Of a stretch of DNA of 64,000 nucleotides, positions 23,534-34,897 are shown one piece after another. The position numbers were made by a program, and so were the translations under genes. The notes below the pieces were generated by a model. The model was not told the DNA's origin, did not search any database, and saw only the letters and a program-made list of their open reading frames with translations. Positions within the stretch are counted from its first letter, which is position 1, and every line of letters starts with the position of its first letter. Origin of the DNA: Congeria kusceri (taxonomy: Eukaryota; Mollusca; Bivalvia; Myida; Dreissenidae); the NCBI GenBank assembly GCA_027627225.1, contig JAPFQT010000378.1, positions 62,001 to 126,000 on the forward strand. Reading direction: 5' to 3'.

Positions 23534-23805
23534 AATTGAGGCATGTCGTGGGAAAACCTAACTTAATGCATGTGCGTTGAGTTTTGTCCCTGCTTAGACT
23601 GTTAAGTCTGCACAGGCTTATCCTGGACGACACCTTCCACTTATATGGTGTTTTCTGTTTCAATGATGAAGTCTCTCCTTAACATAAATCCACTGTAGGT
23701 GTAAAGTGTTGTCTGGGATTAGCCTGTGCAGACTGCACTGGCTAATCCGGGATGACACTTAACGCACATGTATTAAGCCTGGTTTTTCCACGGCATGTCT
23801 CAATT
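23534..23805. mobile_element. Short inverted-repeat MITE of a common bivalve type
   Basis: The ends are inverted repeats starting AATTGAG.CATG.CGTGG and continuing through CTTAAT.CATGTGCGTT. Inside are two GATTAGCCTGTGCAG-like palindromic blocks (near 23610 and 23715). I recognise this layout from abundant bivalve repeats. ATATT flanks both sides (a 5 bp target duplication is possible). It has no coding capacity. Confidence 0.7.
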
Positions 23806-25555
23806 ATATTATAAATGAAAAACAACTCAATTAATTGATATATTTATCTATTTGAAGGTGATGATTTGGAAGGCGTTTATTGTAGATTTGTTTGTTGAAT
23901 TGTCGGCAACCTTACTTTTAAGTTAGATTTCTTTAGTTTAGTTTTCTTTTTTTGTCCTGTGTAAAGATCTTTGTATAGATGTTGTAACTCTGCAACATCT
24001 TAAATTTAACATTTAAGTAAACTAAAGTCAGTATTTAATACTGCATAGTTGCTATATAAAAAAAATATTGTCAATGCCATATTCTAGAATCTTCAAGTTA
24101 TTTAAATATCTATATACAAAATAAGTATAATCCTCTAGATGTGTTTGTTTTTATGGCAGTAATAAAAGAAAAACCTTATAAAAGACTTATTTGAAAAAAT
24201 TCATAAATTTTTAAATGTTCTTAACTTTATGTAACAATAAATAAATTATAAATTTGATGATCACCTTCACTGAGAGTCATTTCATCAAGCAGGCACATAT
24301 TGTTAAGAAAGAAAGAATATTTTTTAATACTTGTATTATTTATTATTTGTTATAAACTATTTATGAATAATGATATAGAAGTAATATGGAAAGCCATTAA
24401 TTTGTAAGCTAAATTTAGGCATGTACATGCATTATATTGTCTTCTTATTGTAATCTAAGAAAGTGTTTCATATTATACACATATTATATTGAGTAATTAT
24501 TGTATGTTTTAAAAATGCAAGCCTTATTCCTGGGTATTAATACTATTTTCATAGTCGTGCATGTAGATTTTGCATTTTAGTCAGCCCATGACAATAAACA
24601 ACAATTTTAGATGCTTTTTTTATCAACATGGAACATGTTGTTTTCATTTAATCTCCAATAGACATTATCAAATTGTCAAGCAGTCCATCAATTAAACAAA
24701 ATTTATTATGTTTGTCTCAGGGAATACACATAAATAATAAGTTATTTCAGTAATGAATAATACCAAGATGGGTGCCGCCATCTTGGATATACATGTAAAA
24801 TTATTTCCTCATTTTGTTATCTATGAATTATTGATAGATTACAGCTTTTTATTGTTTTAAAACGAATTGCATCATAAAGACAAATAGTTTGCCATTTAAA
24901 TATTACCAAATTTGGAATGGTGCTCAACATTTTGATGGAAAAAAAGTGAAATTAATATTTCTTCTGAAAATTTATAGGTTTTGCATTCAAATATTGTGGC
25001 AAAAAAACCTGGTGCACCACAGCTTTAATGTATTAACTTTTATTATTGATTAGCAAGAATTACTTCAATCAATGTAAAAGTCTCTAAAATCGCTGTAAAA
25101 AACACCCGACAAAACGACCAGTAACTGTGACAACTTTTCTGCCAAGCAGTAAACAGCGTCATACACAGTTACCTCCCTTGTGGTTATACCTAATTCAAGG
25201 TATCAATTCACCACTAAAATAGTACATGAATATTCATCATTTGAATAAGCATGAATATCCTGGTGATACCCAAACTCTACAAAGTCATCAAAAAAGTCAG
25301 TGAAAAAGTATTGAGCGACTGTGGAAGATTGATCCAGGGTCCTCTGGGAAAGAGGCGGACATTAACCCCGTACTAAAGAGCTAGCCCCACCGTCTTTTTT
25401 AGTCCAACAGCATGTTAGATCATGCCGGTATGTGTGTTATCATACCGACAAAAACTCTTTTGTTTGATAGGAAAACACTTCTATCTTCGTCTATAGGTGG
25501 CCTGTAGAGTACTAACAGAATCACAAGAAAACTTGATGAATTTCTTACTAATGAT
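23806..25555. other. AT-rich non-coding DNA
   Basis: No gene is supported. A/T-rich throughout, becoming less so after about 25120. A short GC-richer patch near 25320-25400 is not recognisable. Confidence 0.4.
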
Positions 25556-26900
25556 TCTACTTACCAACATTCCATCCACATTAGCTTGTTATTTTTCTGT
25601 TGTGTATTCACAGTTGAAGTACGGAGTGGTGTGGAAGTGACTGTGGTTGGGATAGTTGTCAAGTCGAGGTCTGGCCAAGGTAAGTTGACATTGATATCAG
25701 TAACAGTCGCTGCTTCAGTGGCATGCTGTTCAAATGTAGCATGTTTGCAATGAACAGATTTTAGCTCACCTGAGATTGAAGTGCTCAATTGTGAGCTATT
25801 TTGGTCAGTCATTGTCCGTCATCAGCTGTTTGTTGTGTGATGTTTGTTAATAACATTTTGTATTTTGCTTTTAACAAATATAAGAAATGATGACATGTGT
25901 AGCTTGGTGCGTTGAAGGCCAGTATCAAGCCAAATGCTATGACAAGTTCCAGGTGTATTGTGAGTGAGGTTTACTTGTCTGTGCTTGTTCCCTGTAACTT
26001 CTTGTTTATTATATTGAAGTACTTAGTACTCAGCAAGATGCCTTCTTACACATATAATAGGCATGTTCCAGTCCAGTGATTATTTAGTAACTTGTGGCCC
26101 CTGCTCTCTAACCAGAAATGTTTAAACAGAAACTGTGCCAAGCCCCAGATTACCATAATTATTTTGGTTTTATCCATTGTGTGTGCGTGTGTCTGTTAAC
26201 ACTGGGCGGAATTCTAGTCCCAACAATTATTTAGTGACTTGCGGCCTCCTTATTTAGTGACTTGTGACCTCCTGGTTTTCCACCAGACGTGTTTTACAAA
26301 ATTTGTGCCAATCCCATGTATATTTCATCTGCTCTGTGTGCCTGCATCAGTACGTCAGTTAACACTGGGCAGAATTCAACCAAATTACACATAAATCATC
26401 CTTGGGTGATAGAGAAAATCCATTTTGCATACAAGTAAATATTGTTAGTCTACATTGCTGGTACTACCTGTTACATGATCGTGCATTTGCGAAATTATAC
26501 ACTAAAAGTTCTGCACAGTCTGTCAAGTTTTGAGTTTTATAACAATTATCGAAGTATAAATTTGCTCCCTGATACGTATTTGTTCACCACAAAAATATAC
26601 CCGACTGCCTGTAGGGCAGACTTTTCAGTTCACTTTGTATATTTTGAGCATTTTGTTTTACTGTCACCAGTTATACATGTAATTTCTCTAGTAAACGCCA
26701 TGCATTTGTAAATCTCAACATACCATGTCTAAGCGTGTAGCAATATTGTATCATTTATCTGCTGAGTGGCACGTAATCTTCAGCAATTTATATAACTTTA
26801 TTACTGGGTCTAAAAAACTATGTTGAAATTCCATGTCTGTTATTACTGGCCTGAATGATTTTGATGAGGTTCAACTGTATTGTTAATTTTCATTGATCAG
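25556..26900 (+). repeat. Duplicated genomic block, copy 1 (exon-like segment plus flank)
   Basis: Large parts align in the same order and orientation with 44390-45015 plus 52718-53760 and with 57074-59110. Landmarks are GTCAGTCAT, GCCAGTA.CAAGCC, TAACTTCTTG, CAAGATGCCTTCTT, TTAGTGACTTG, TTACACA.AAATC.TCC, and AACGCCATGCATTTG. The similarity spans unique-looking sequence rather than a single element, which suggests a local segmental duplication. It is cut at 26932 by the inserted composite element, and the tail of this copy may resume at about 40080. Confidence 0.65.
25614..25679 (+). other. Exon-like segment (22 codons)
   Basis: A pyrimidine-rich tract ending CAG (25611-25613) precedes 66 bases with one open frame (EVRSGVEVTVVGIVVKS), followed by a strong donor GTAAGT at 25680. 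A related segment at 57074-57243 shares VGIVVKS and the donor, but is longer and differs by a non-triplet indel. The protein is not recognised. It may be a real short exon or a decayed one. Confidence 0.35.
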
Positions 26901-27361
26901 TATCTATGAAAGTGTATTTAAATTACAGGTACTGTAAAAGCGCTATGTTTTCGGACACTTTAACTTTTCGGACACCCTCTTTTTTAGCCAAAATAATTAT
27001 TTTTTTACACTATAAATTTTCGGTCATCCTAATTTTAACCCATAATTAATGAATCTAAATTTTCTGACATTTTATATGACATTGGTATTTTAGAAGATTT
27101 CTAACCTGTTTGCGTTAATCTGGTGACAAACCACACATGTGTTTTTACAACCGGATGAAGGGCATAAAATCTGGCAGATATGAATCAGTGGAGGCGGTGG
27201 ACCGTTACATAACCGTTATAGGACTGGTTTCTAAGGTGAAAAGTGACTGGGATTATACGTGTGAACACAAACGGAATGTCAGTTTGGGTTGTAGACTTGG
27301 TGTAGGTGTGTATTGATAAAGTGAGGGTAAAATGAGTGCAAATATGTTTTGTGGAGTATAA

Positions 27362-28384
27362 ATGCCTCGCAAGCGAAAAAATAGTTCACCTGGGACAGTT
27401 CAAGTACCGACACAAAAGAGAAAGGATACGCGTCGTTCAAAGGGCAAGATGGCGGACAATCGGAACTGTGTAAATATCGCAGGGACAGCGACATCCACAC
27501 CTACTAACTTTATGCAGTCGCCTCAGATAAACGGGTCATTTTTTCAGGCAAGTCAATCTTCTAATGCAATGACACCACAGCCATGTAATTTTAACAGTAG
27601 TCAATATTTGAACACGGTTTCACCGGGGTATGGACAATACAATATGCCGGCAACCCCCAATGTTATGTATTCTCAGCAAAATACAGATTTTACCGCAGTG
27701 CTAAATATGCTTTTGAGTAGGATGGACAATATGGACAAAAAACTAACAAAGTTAGAAAACATACAATCAACAATAAATTCTCTAACAGTGAAATGTGAAT
27801 GTATGGACAAAAAAGTTTCTCAAATTGAAAGTAAAATCTCAGAATTAGAACAAAGCCGCCAATTTGACAGCAACATGCTTGACAATTTAAATAAGAAACA
27901 GAAGGAAATTGATTTGTTAGCTGGTCGACTGAACGAGCGTGAACATCTCATGCAACACGAAGTCACTGATCTCAAATGTCGTAGCATGCGGGATAATTTG
28001 CTATTCTACAAAATTCCCGAGGAAAAAGATGAGCAGTGTGAAAAGAAAATACTTGACTTTATTGAATCTAAATTACGGATCGAAAACGCTTCTAGAGACA
28101 TTAAATTGCACCGTGCCCATAGAATAGGTCGTTATAACAGCACCAAAATTAGGCCTATAGTTGCAAAATTTGCATACTATCCGGATAGAGAACGAGTGCG
28201 AAAGGCGTCCAAGGAGCTCAAAGGGACCCAGTATGGAATCTCGGAACAATTCCCCAGGGAGGTGATGGAGACTAGACAGAGGCTGATACCAGTCATGAAG
28301 AAAGCTAGGGAGGAGAATAAGGAGGCCTTCCTGAGGGTGGACAAACTTTTCATCGACGGCAGAGAGTACAAGCCGAATGCCTAG
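27362..28384 (+). CDS. LINE ORF1 protein (coiled coil, L1-like RNA-binding)
   Basis: This 340-residue protein is the probable RNA chaperone of a non-LTR retrotransposon, which coats the element RNA in a ribonucleoprotein particle. Residues 1-30 are strongly basic (KRKNSS, KRKDTRRSKGK: possible nuclear signal). Residues 35-110 are rich in Asn, Gln, Ser, Thr and Pro. Residues 113-205 form a heptad-rich coiled coil, likely for trimer formation as in L1 ORF1p. Residues 206-275 (RSMRDNLLFYKIPEE onward, with HRAHRIG) resemble the RRM-like domain, and 276-340 the small C-terminal domain (PDRERVRKAS, YGISEQFPREV). It starts at ATG 27362 and ends at TAG 28382-28384. ORF2 continues in the same frame right after that TAG. 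It is intact, so the copy looks young. Confidence 0.88.
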   Translation: MPRKRKNSSPGTVQVPTQKRKDTRRSKGKMADNRNCVNIAGTATSTPTNFMQSPQINGSFFQASQSSNAMTPQPCNFNSSQYLNTVSPGYGQYNMPATPNVMYSQQNTDFTAVLNMLLSRMDNMDKKLTKLENIQSTINSLTVKCECMDKKVSQIESKISELEQSRQFDSNMLDNLNKKQKEIDLLAGRLNEREHLMQHEVTDLKCRSMRDNLLFYKIPEEKDEQCEKKILDFIESKLRIENASRDIKLHRAHRIGRYNSTKIRPIVAKFAYYPDRERVRKASKELKGTQYGISEQFPREVMETRQRLIPVMKKAREENKEAFLRVDKLFIDGREYKPNA

Positions 28385-31300
28385 GAGGGATGTGTGAATG
28401 TTGTGAAATGTGTAACCTGGAACGTTGAGGGGCTATCAGTGGACAAGTGTTCATCACCGGAATTCGTGAAATTACTCTCTCATTATGACATAATATGTCT
28501 AACGGAAACATGGACAAATTCAAAATCCAATATTAAACTGTCTGGATTTAGTGATCCGATACATTCATATAGACGTTATCAAAATAGGCGTGCGAAACGT
28601 GCAAGTGGTGGAATTATAGTGTATATTAGAGATAGTATACGAAACGGAGTATCAGTTGTTAAAAATGAAATAGATTGTTTAGTATGGATTAAACTTGATA
28701 AACAATATTTTAATACGGACACTGACATGTATATTGGAGTAACATATATAGCACCCGAAAATTCTCCGGTTCACACTCTATTTGATGGGGATATTTTTAA
28801 GATTATTCAATCGGATATTAATACATTCAGTGAACTAGGTTCGGTGTATGTAACGGGAGACACAAATTCAAGAATTGGCCGAAAGCAAGATTATATTGCG
28901 TATGATCGTTGTTTAAGTGATCTCGATTTTCTAGACATTGACCATCCTATGCCTAGGGCAACTTGTGATATGAATTCAAACCGTTTCGGGGACGCAATGC
29001 TAGATTTATGTATGGCCACAAATCTTCGAGTCGTTAACGGTCGATTACATAACGATAAGAATATTGGTAGAACAACGTGTTTTACTCACAATGGTCAAAG
29101 TTTAGTTGACTATCTAATAACACGGTCGGCAAATTTTGAAAATATCGTGCACTTTGCAATACAAGATTTTAATGAATTTTCTAATCATGCACCCCTTGAA
29201 TATAATTTAAAGATGGGTACAGCTAGCAAAAAATACACGCGAGGACCAAAAACATTTGTTAAATGGAATTCCATTCACCGTGAAGCTTTTATTTCTGAAT
29301 TATCGATCGATATTGCAAATCTCGAGTTAAGTCTAATACGCGGGATAGAAAATAACTATGATACAGAGGAGCTAGCTACAATTTTCACCCATTATCTTAC
29401 GTCTAAAGGTAATCCTTTTTTCGCACACACGATTAACTCCGATGCAAATAAATTCGATGCACACGATAAAAACAAAAAAAAATGGTATAACGCGGAGTGC
29501 GAACGAAAACGTAAAGAATATAGGGATGCTTTAAACAATTATAATAAAAGTAACAACGAAAATAATCGCCAGTCAGTATTAGAAAGAAAGAAATCATACA
29601 AATATTATTGTCGTAAATGCAAGACAGATTTTAATCGAACGTTGGGACGCAAGATGGACAACATGAAATCTAAATCACCTAAAGAATTTTGGAAAATGTT
29701 CAAAAAAAGATCTCCGAATCCGAACGGAGAAACAATTGAATTAAATGAGTTCGTTGAACACTTTAAAAACCTTGCTAAAAATGAAGGTATTATAAACAAT
29801 GAAAATAGTATAAATTTTGTTCGCAATTTTGACAGTAACCACAACTCGGGCAGTTCTTACCCGGAGCTCGATAGATACATATCATTTGACGAAATTGTTA
29901 TGGCTACGAAACGATTGGGAAATAATAAGGCTTGTTCTTCGGACAATGTTATATACGAATATTTTAAAGAGAGTGTCCATGTAATAGGCCACGCATTGGA
30001 ACTGTTATTTAATCATATTCTCAGGTCCGGGAAATTCCCACGCAGCTGGTCAACGGGCCTGATTATTCCTCTTTATAAAAAAGGCGATCCGTCATTACCA
30101 AACAACTATCGAGGCATAACCCTTGTGAGTTGTTTTGCCAAGCTATTTACTAGTATCCTAAACGAACGCTTACAAAATTGGGCTACTGCAAATGAAATTT
30201 TAACTGACGCGCAGTTCGGTTTCAAACCGGGCTATAGTACAGTCGACGCAATATTTGTCCTCCAATCATTGATTGAAAGTCATATAAATAATAAACAAAA
30301 ACTATTTTGCTGTTTTGTCGATTATTTAAAGGCGTATGACTTGACGGATCGTATGTATCTCTGGTATAAGCTCATTCAGTCTGGTATCGATGGCAAATTA
30401 TTGTCCGTATTTCGATCTTTATATAATCAGATTAAATTGGGTGTTAAACATATGAATAGTACCTCCGATTTTTTTGAATCCGAGATCGGTTTATTACAAG
30501 GAGAGATATGTTCGCCGATTATGTTTTCATTATTCTTAAACGACATTGAGTTGCACTTACAAGCTGATATAAATGCGGGCATTACTATTGATCAGTTATC
30601 AATTTACCTTCTATTATTCGCCGACGACGCAGTATTAATCTCCGAATCCGCAGAGGGATTACAATCTTCACTGAACAATTTGCAAGAGTATTGCAACAAG
30701 TGGAATATAACCATAAATATCGACAAGACAAAAATTGTTATCTTTCATAAAGGCAGATTACAAAATGGATATAGTTGGGTGTATAACAATAATCCAATTG
30801 AAATCGTGAAAATTTTTAATTATCTAGGAGTAGTAATGTCAAGCAGCGGCGCTTATATAGAAGCCACAAATACTTTATCAGCCAAAGCGCTAAGGGCGAT
30901 GAACTCCTTATTTACTGTTACGAAATCTTTGAATGTGCCTGTTAAAATCATGTTTAATCTGTTTGATGCCTATGTTGCCTCGATTCTTAATTATGGAAGC
31001 GAGGCGTGGGGATTTAGTAAGGCGGAAAATATTGAGCGAGTGCAACGCAAATTTTGTAAATGGCTTTTAAATGTGAAAGCGTCTACAAACTCAAATGCTT
31101 TGTATGCCGAAGTAGGTAGATACCCGATGTATATATGTCGATATTTACGAATAGTTAAATATTTCGTAAAATTGTTTAATGAAAAATCGTCCAACTGTAT
31201 TTTAAGCAATATTATTCGTAGACAGTGTAAAGATGCATGTGATAACCCTCACTCCAAGTCATGGGCATCAAACGTTCGGAAACTTTTGCAAGAATCAGGT

Positions 31301-31810
31301 TTTAATGATGTTTGGTTATATCCTGAATCTGTTAATGTTAACAATTTTATTACAATTTTTCGCAATAGATTACAAGATGTGTTCATTTCAAAATGGCGAA
31401 GTTATGCACATGAAAGTTCATCATTATTTCTTTATAAGGAATTGAAACCCATTTTCGAAAGATCCATGTATTTAGATAAAATGGAAAATTCAAAATTTAG
31501 AAACATAATAGCAAAATTGAGATTGTCCTCGCATGTTCTTTTCATAGAAACTGGTAGGCACCAACACATTCCAAGACATGAGAGAATATGTAAATTGTGT
31601 ACTCTGAATGAAATTGAAGACGAGTACCATTTTGTTCTAATATGTCCTTTATATGTCAATTTGAGAAATACACTAATACCTGACGTTTACAAAAGAAGAC
31701 CAAGTATGTTTAAATTTTTAAAATTACTGAATGAGACCAGAAAATCTGTATTGATACGTCTTGCAAATTTCTGTATTAAAGCCTTTAAACTTAGATCCGA
31801 TAATATATAG
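28385..31810 (+). CDS. LINE ORF2: endonuclease, reverse transcriptase, zinc-binding C-terminus
   Basis: ORF2 nicks target DNA and reverse-transcribes the element RNA. Numbering from codon 28394 (GTG): an APE-type endonuclease spans about 3-270 (WNVEGL with Asn10; LTETW with Glu38; GDTN 155-158; VDY 238-240; SNH 263-265). The last motif is normally SDH, so the catalytic Asp appears as Asn264. The RT domain lies around 510-790, with YKKGDPSLPNNYRGI, FGFKPGYSTVDA, FVDYLKAYD (usually KAFD), QGEICSPIMF and the FADD box at 742-745. The C-terminus holds C1066, C1069, H1079 and C1084. No ATG precedes the endonuclease: the frame opens right after the ORF1 TAG, and the first in-frame Met is near residue 112. 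Expression would need readthrough, reinitiation or a non-AUG start. It looks like a CR1/L2/jockey-group or L1-like element; I cannot fix the clade. Confidence 0.9.
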   Translation, partial: EGCVNVVKCVTWNVEGLSVDKCSSPEFVKLLSHYDIICLTETWTNSKSNIKLSGFSDPIHSYRRYQNRRAKRASGGIIVYIRDSIRNGVSVVKNEIDCLVWIKLDKQYFNTDTDMYIGVTYIAPENSPVHTLFDGDIFKIIQSDINTFSELGSVYVTGDTNSRIGRKQDYIAYDRCLSDLDFLDIDHPMPRATCDMNSNRFGDAMLDLCMATNLRVVNGRLHNDKNIGRTTCFTHNGQSLVDYLITRSANFENIVHFAIQDFNEFSNHAPLEYNLKMGTASKKYTRGPKTFVKWNSIHREAFISELSIDIANLELSLIRGIENNYDTEELATIFTHYLTSKGNPFFAHTINSDANKFDAHDKNKKKWYNAECERKRKEYRDALNNYNKSNNENNRQSVLERKKSYKYYCRKCKTDFNRTLGRKMDNMKSKSPKEFWKMFKKRSPNPNGETIELNEFVEHFKNLAKNEGIINNENSINFVRNFDSNHNSGSSYPELDRYISFDEIVMATKRLGNNKACSSDNVIYEYFKESVHVIGHALELLFNHILRSGKFPRSWSTGLIIPLYKKGDPSLPNNYRGITLVSCFAKLFTSILNERLQNWATANEILTDAQFGFKPGYSTVDAIFVLQSLIESHINNKQKLFCCFVDYLKAYDLTDRMYLWYKLIQSGIDGKLLSVFRSLYNQIKLGVKHMNSTSDFFESEIGLLQGEICSPIMFSLFLNDIELHLQADINAGITIDQLSIYLLLFADDAVLISESAEGLQSSLNNLQEYCNKWNITINIDKTKIVIFHKGRLQNGYSWVYNNNPIEIVKIFNYLGVVMSSSGAYIEATNTLSAKALRAMNSLFTVTKSLNVPVKIMFNLFDAYVASILNYGSEAWGFSKAENIERVQRKFCKWLLNVKASTNSNALYAEVGRYPMYICRYLRIVKYFVKLFNEKSSNCILSNIIRRQCKDACDNPHSKSWASNVRKLLQESGFNDVWLYPESVNVNNFITIFRNRLQDVFISKWRSYAHESSSLFLYKELKPIFERSMYLDKMENSKFRNIIAKLRLSSHVLFIETGRHQHIPRHERICKLCTLNEIEDEYHFVLICPLYVNLRNTLIPDVYKRRPSMFKFLKLLNETRKSVLIRLANFCIKAFKLRSDNI

Positions 31811-32137
31811 ATTTATGAGAGTATACTTTTTGTTCCCAAATTGACTGTGTGTATAAATATCTTAAAGCATAAAATTTTTCCAATCAATTTTCAGATTTTA
31901 AAAACATTCACTAAACTTTGTTAAAACAGAGCGAGCCCTCTCATAAAATCCTGGCATTCTCACGCAGTCAGATATTTGTAAAAAAGTCATAAATTGTAAT
32001 TGCATGTTTGTACTTTCACATGTTCTTTTTTGTTATTATGACGCATGCGCAATTATGTTTGCCTAATGGCGTGTATGTATTTGACGATGAGCTGTATATG
32101 CTTTAGTCATAAATAAACTTTCTGTTCTGTTCTGTTA
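31811..32137 (+). mobile_element. 3' untranslated region and terminus of the intact LINE
   Basis: This follows the ORF2 stop and ends in three TCTGT repeats (32121-32135) after AATAAACTT. A short-repeat tail instead of poly-A is common in CR1/L2-like LINEs. The related terminus at 20021 ends in (CTGT)7. Confidence 0.6.
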
Positions 32138-34897
32138 TTGGGTAAAGAGCCATGTGCCATAAGTAATGGGTTTACACGATGTGTAAACCGGTATTGATAT
32201 CGTATATTAAATATGCTGTTGAAATTAGGGTGTTAAGGAAACAGTCTTAACAGATATAATAATAGATAGTGATAAAATATGCTTAGACAATTATACTGTT
32301 GTTAAGAAGTAACGATGCAAATGTTAAGGTATGTTGATGAGTGGGCTTATTTACCCTCGGGACTTCGGTTAAAAACCATTGCCCGAGCACACTGCTTAAC
32401 ATATAAAACTTTGCTTGATAAAATACTAAAACAACCCTTCTTCAAAGGGTGTTACAATAAAATCTTTGCAGTGTGGGTGCGGTGCTTTAATAAAAATCTA
32501 ATCGCAAAAATCTATTTTACTGTTAAAAGTCTTTGACAATATATTCCTTACTCCAAGAAGCACTGTAATTGAATAATTCTTGGAAAATATTCATAGAAGC
32601 GTTAATATATACAATGGAAATATAATATAGCAGTAAAATGCACTGGTTGACCCTTGCGAAGAATGCAGAGCGTGGGAAAATGAATTTGCATATAAAATAG
32701 GACGCTCAAAAACGGATAGTAATTAAACCAATGGAATTAGCTGTTTAGAAGGGGGTGTGACCAATCGGTGTCGAGCGCTAAATTTAGATTTGCAAAGGAA
32801 AGTATTTTTAATCAAAGCTCTGCTAGGTTAAAATATGCAGAGTTAAAAAGTGATATAATTGTATAAATTTTAGGAATTATGTCTGAAATGGAAGTGACAT
32901 AATAATATTTGGAGTATTATGTCTCTATAAAAGTGACATAATTATTTAAATTTGAGGAATGTAAAAATAATTAGTATTTTAACTTTATTTATTTATTGTT
33001 TCCTTTGCAGTTGATACCTAGATAGAGAGAAAGAGAGAGGATAGCCCAACCTGATAAGATTTAATGATGGGAAACATATAGTTTTATATGAGCCATCATA
33101 TTTCTAGACCCATTTTCCAGCATATGCTGTAATGGGGTTGTTGGAGTCTTTGTAACTTAGAGATCTGGAACAAATATATGGTTTAATAACCATATAAACA
33201 TAAGAAAATTGGAGGAAGATACAGGCACAATAGTACCGGTTGTGTATTTAGGGTAAATTAATGAATACTTTAATATTTAACCAGATCTCTAAGTGGTTCA
33301 ACATAGCTTTTAAAGAATGGATGTGATATTGTCAAGTCAATATTACATTTAAATGCTGTCAATATATGGAAAGGCGGAATTTTGCCAATAAAATAATTTA
33401 AAAGGGGGTCATAATAATAAATATACCCTGAATGTAATGGGTATTTCAGCTTAATACAGTGAATGGGTGGTATTTAGGATTATTTTACCTTTTCATGTTA
33501 AATGTTGAGTAAAAATACTCTTGAAATTGAATAAAATGAGTGAAGGTTCATCCACTGATGGAATGTGGATGCTGTTTATTTAAGAGAAGGGCTTGCATAG
33601 GCAAGTTAGTTATGCATTTAATTAGTTATAGATGATAGACAATTATGAGATAAGTGGTTAGCTTATGTTGAACACTTGCAGACAGGGAATATAGCAAGGT
33701 GCTCCAACTTGAGACCCTGTCTGTTTAAATCTGAGGAGGGTTGGGCTATTTTAAAATGATAATTTCCCCCCCAGGGTGGCGTTAAAACAATAGTTAAAAA
33801 CTGCATATATATAAATTTACATAAATTGCAGCAAGATAGGCTGCTGGTGACAAAACGGTTACCTAGATAGGGCCACTTAAAACAATATGTTAAGAGAATA
33901 ACACTATATACAGTTAAGAATTAACACAACTGGAACATTATTTTTAATATGTACAGTTCTACATGTATTGTTCTTTTTATATACAGGAATTTAAGGAACT
34001 AGAACATTATTTATAGCATGTACAATTCTACATATATTGTACATGAAGAATAAAAGAAATGAGAAGCCGCCCAGGGGGGAATAAGATGAAATATAAGAAG
34101 TGTAGGGTGGTCCGCCAGCAGGGGTTGGTTTCTGTGAATTTGGGTGGGTAAAGGAAGTATAATTGGACTGGTATGGATGTTTGAATTTGGTGTAGTCCTT
34201 TGGACCAGAGGGAGTGCACGGCAAGATTAAATAACTTAAAAATGGAGCAAAAGGTTGCAAAAGGATTAAAATCTTAAGAGATTGAATACTATGGGAGTGA
34301 AATTGTACCAGTTTGGTAAAATTGTTAGTAAATAAAACAGGATTATTATAATCCCTGATAAAAAACTTGCACAAGGCCATATCCAGATGTTAAAATGGAT
34401 ATAGTATATAAAATACAGCATTAAGCACTGTACTTATCACAGTATTGATGATTTCTAAAATTCCAATACCTATCTATGGTAATTGGCCTTGATATGACCG
34501 ACTGCAAATAAATGCAAGGAAAAAGGATCCTTGCACCGTGCACTCCAATCCGGCGTGGTTCTTAGAGGATGTTTGAAATTGAAGGTGTCCGAGGGGTGAG
34601 GAGGGGGTGCAATGCAGTCAAATATACCCAGAAAAATGGAAGGCCCCGTCCTTTCTAGATATTAAAAACTGCAGTAAAAAGGTTTTTATTAAGACACTGA
34701 AGAATGTAAAGGTGGACTAACGTCATACTCTCATAATAAATGGTTTTAAAATAAGGAATACCAGGTCAATACCATTGACCTGATTTAGAAACGGCAGGGA
34801 ATTTCATAGTTCATAAAAGGTCATATAGTAAAAAACAGTTATAATAACTGTCAAGTAGTTGGTTGGGTTTTGACTGCTCCTACCCACCCCTATAGAC
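32138..34897 (-). mobile_element. Probable long 3' untranslated region of the minus-strand LINE, hairpin-rich
   Basis: No coding sequence is seen. The region lies between the two LINEs and, on the minus strand, downstream of the RNase H LINE, so most of it is probably that element's 3' part, though its end could not be fixed. It is rich in short hairpins: GGTTTACAC/GTGTAAACC near 32171; ATTATGTC/GACATAAT pairs near 32877 and 32920; AGAGATCTGG/CCAGATCTCT near 33160 and 33282; CAGACAGGG/CCCTGTCTG near 33680 and 33712; and CAGCATATGCTG near 33119. Confidence 0.4.
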
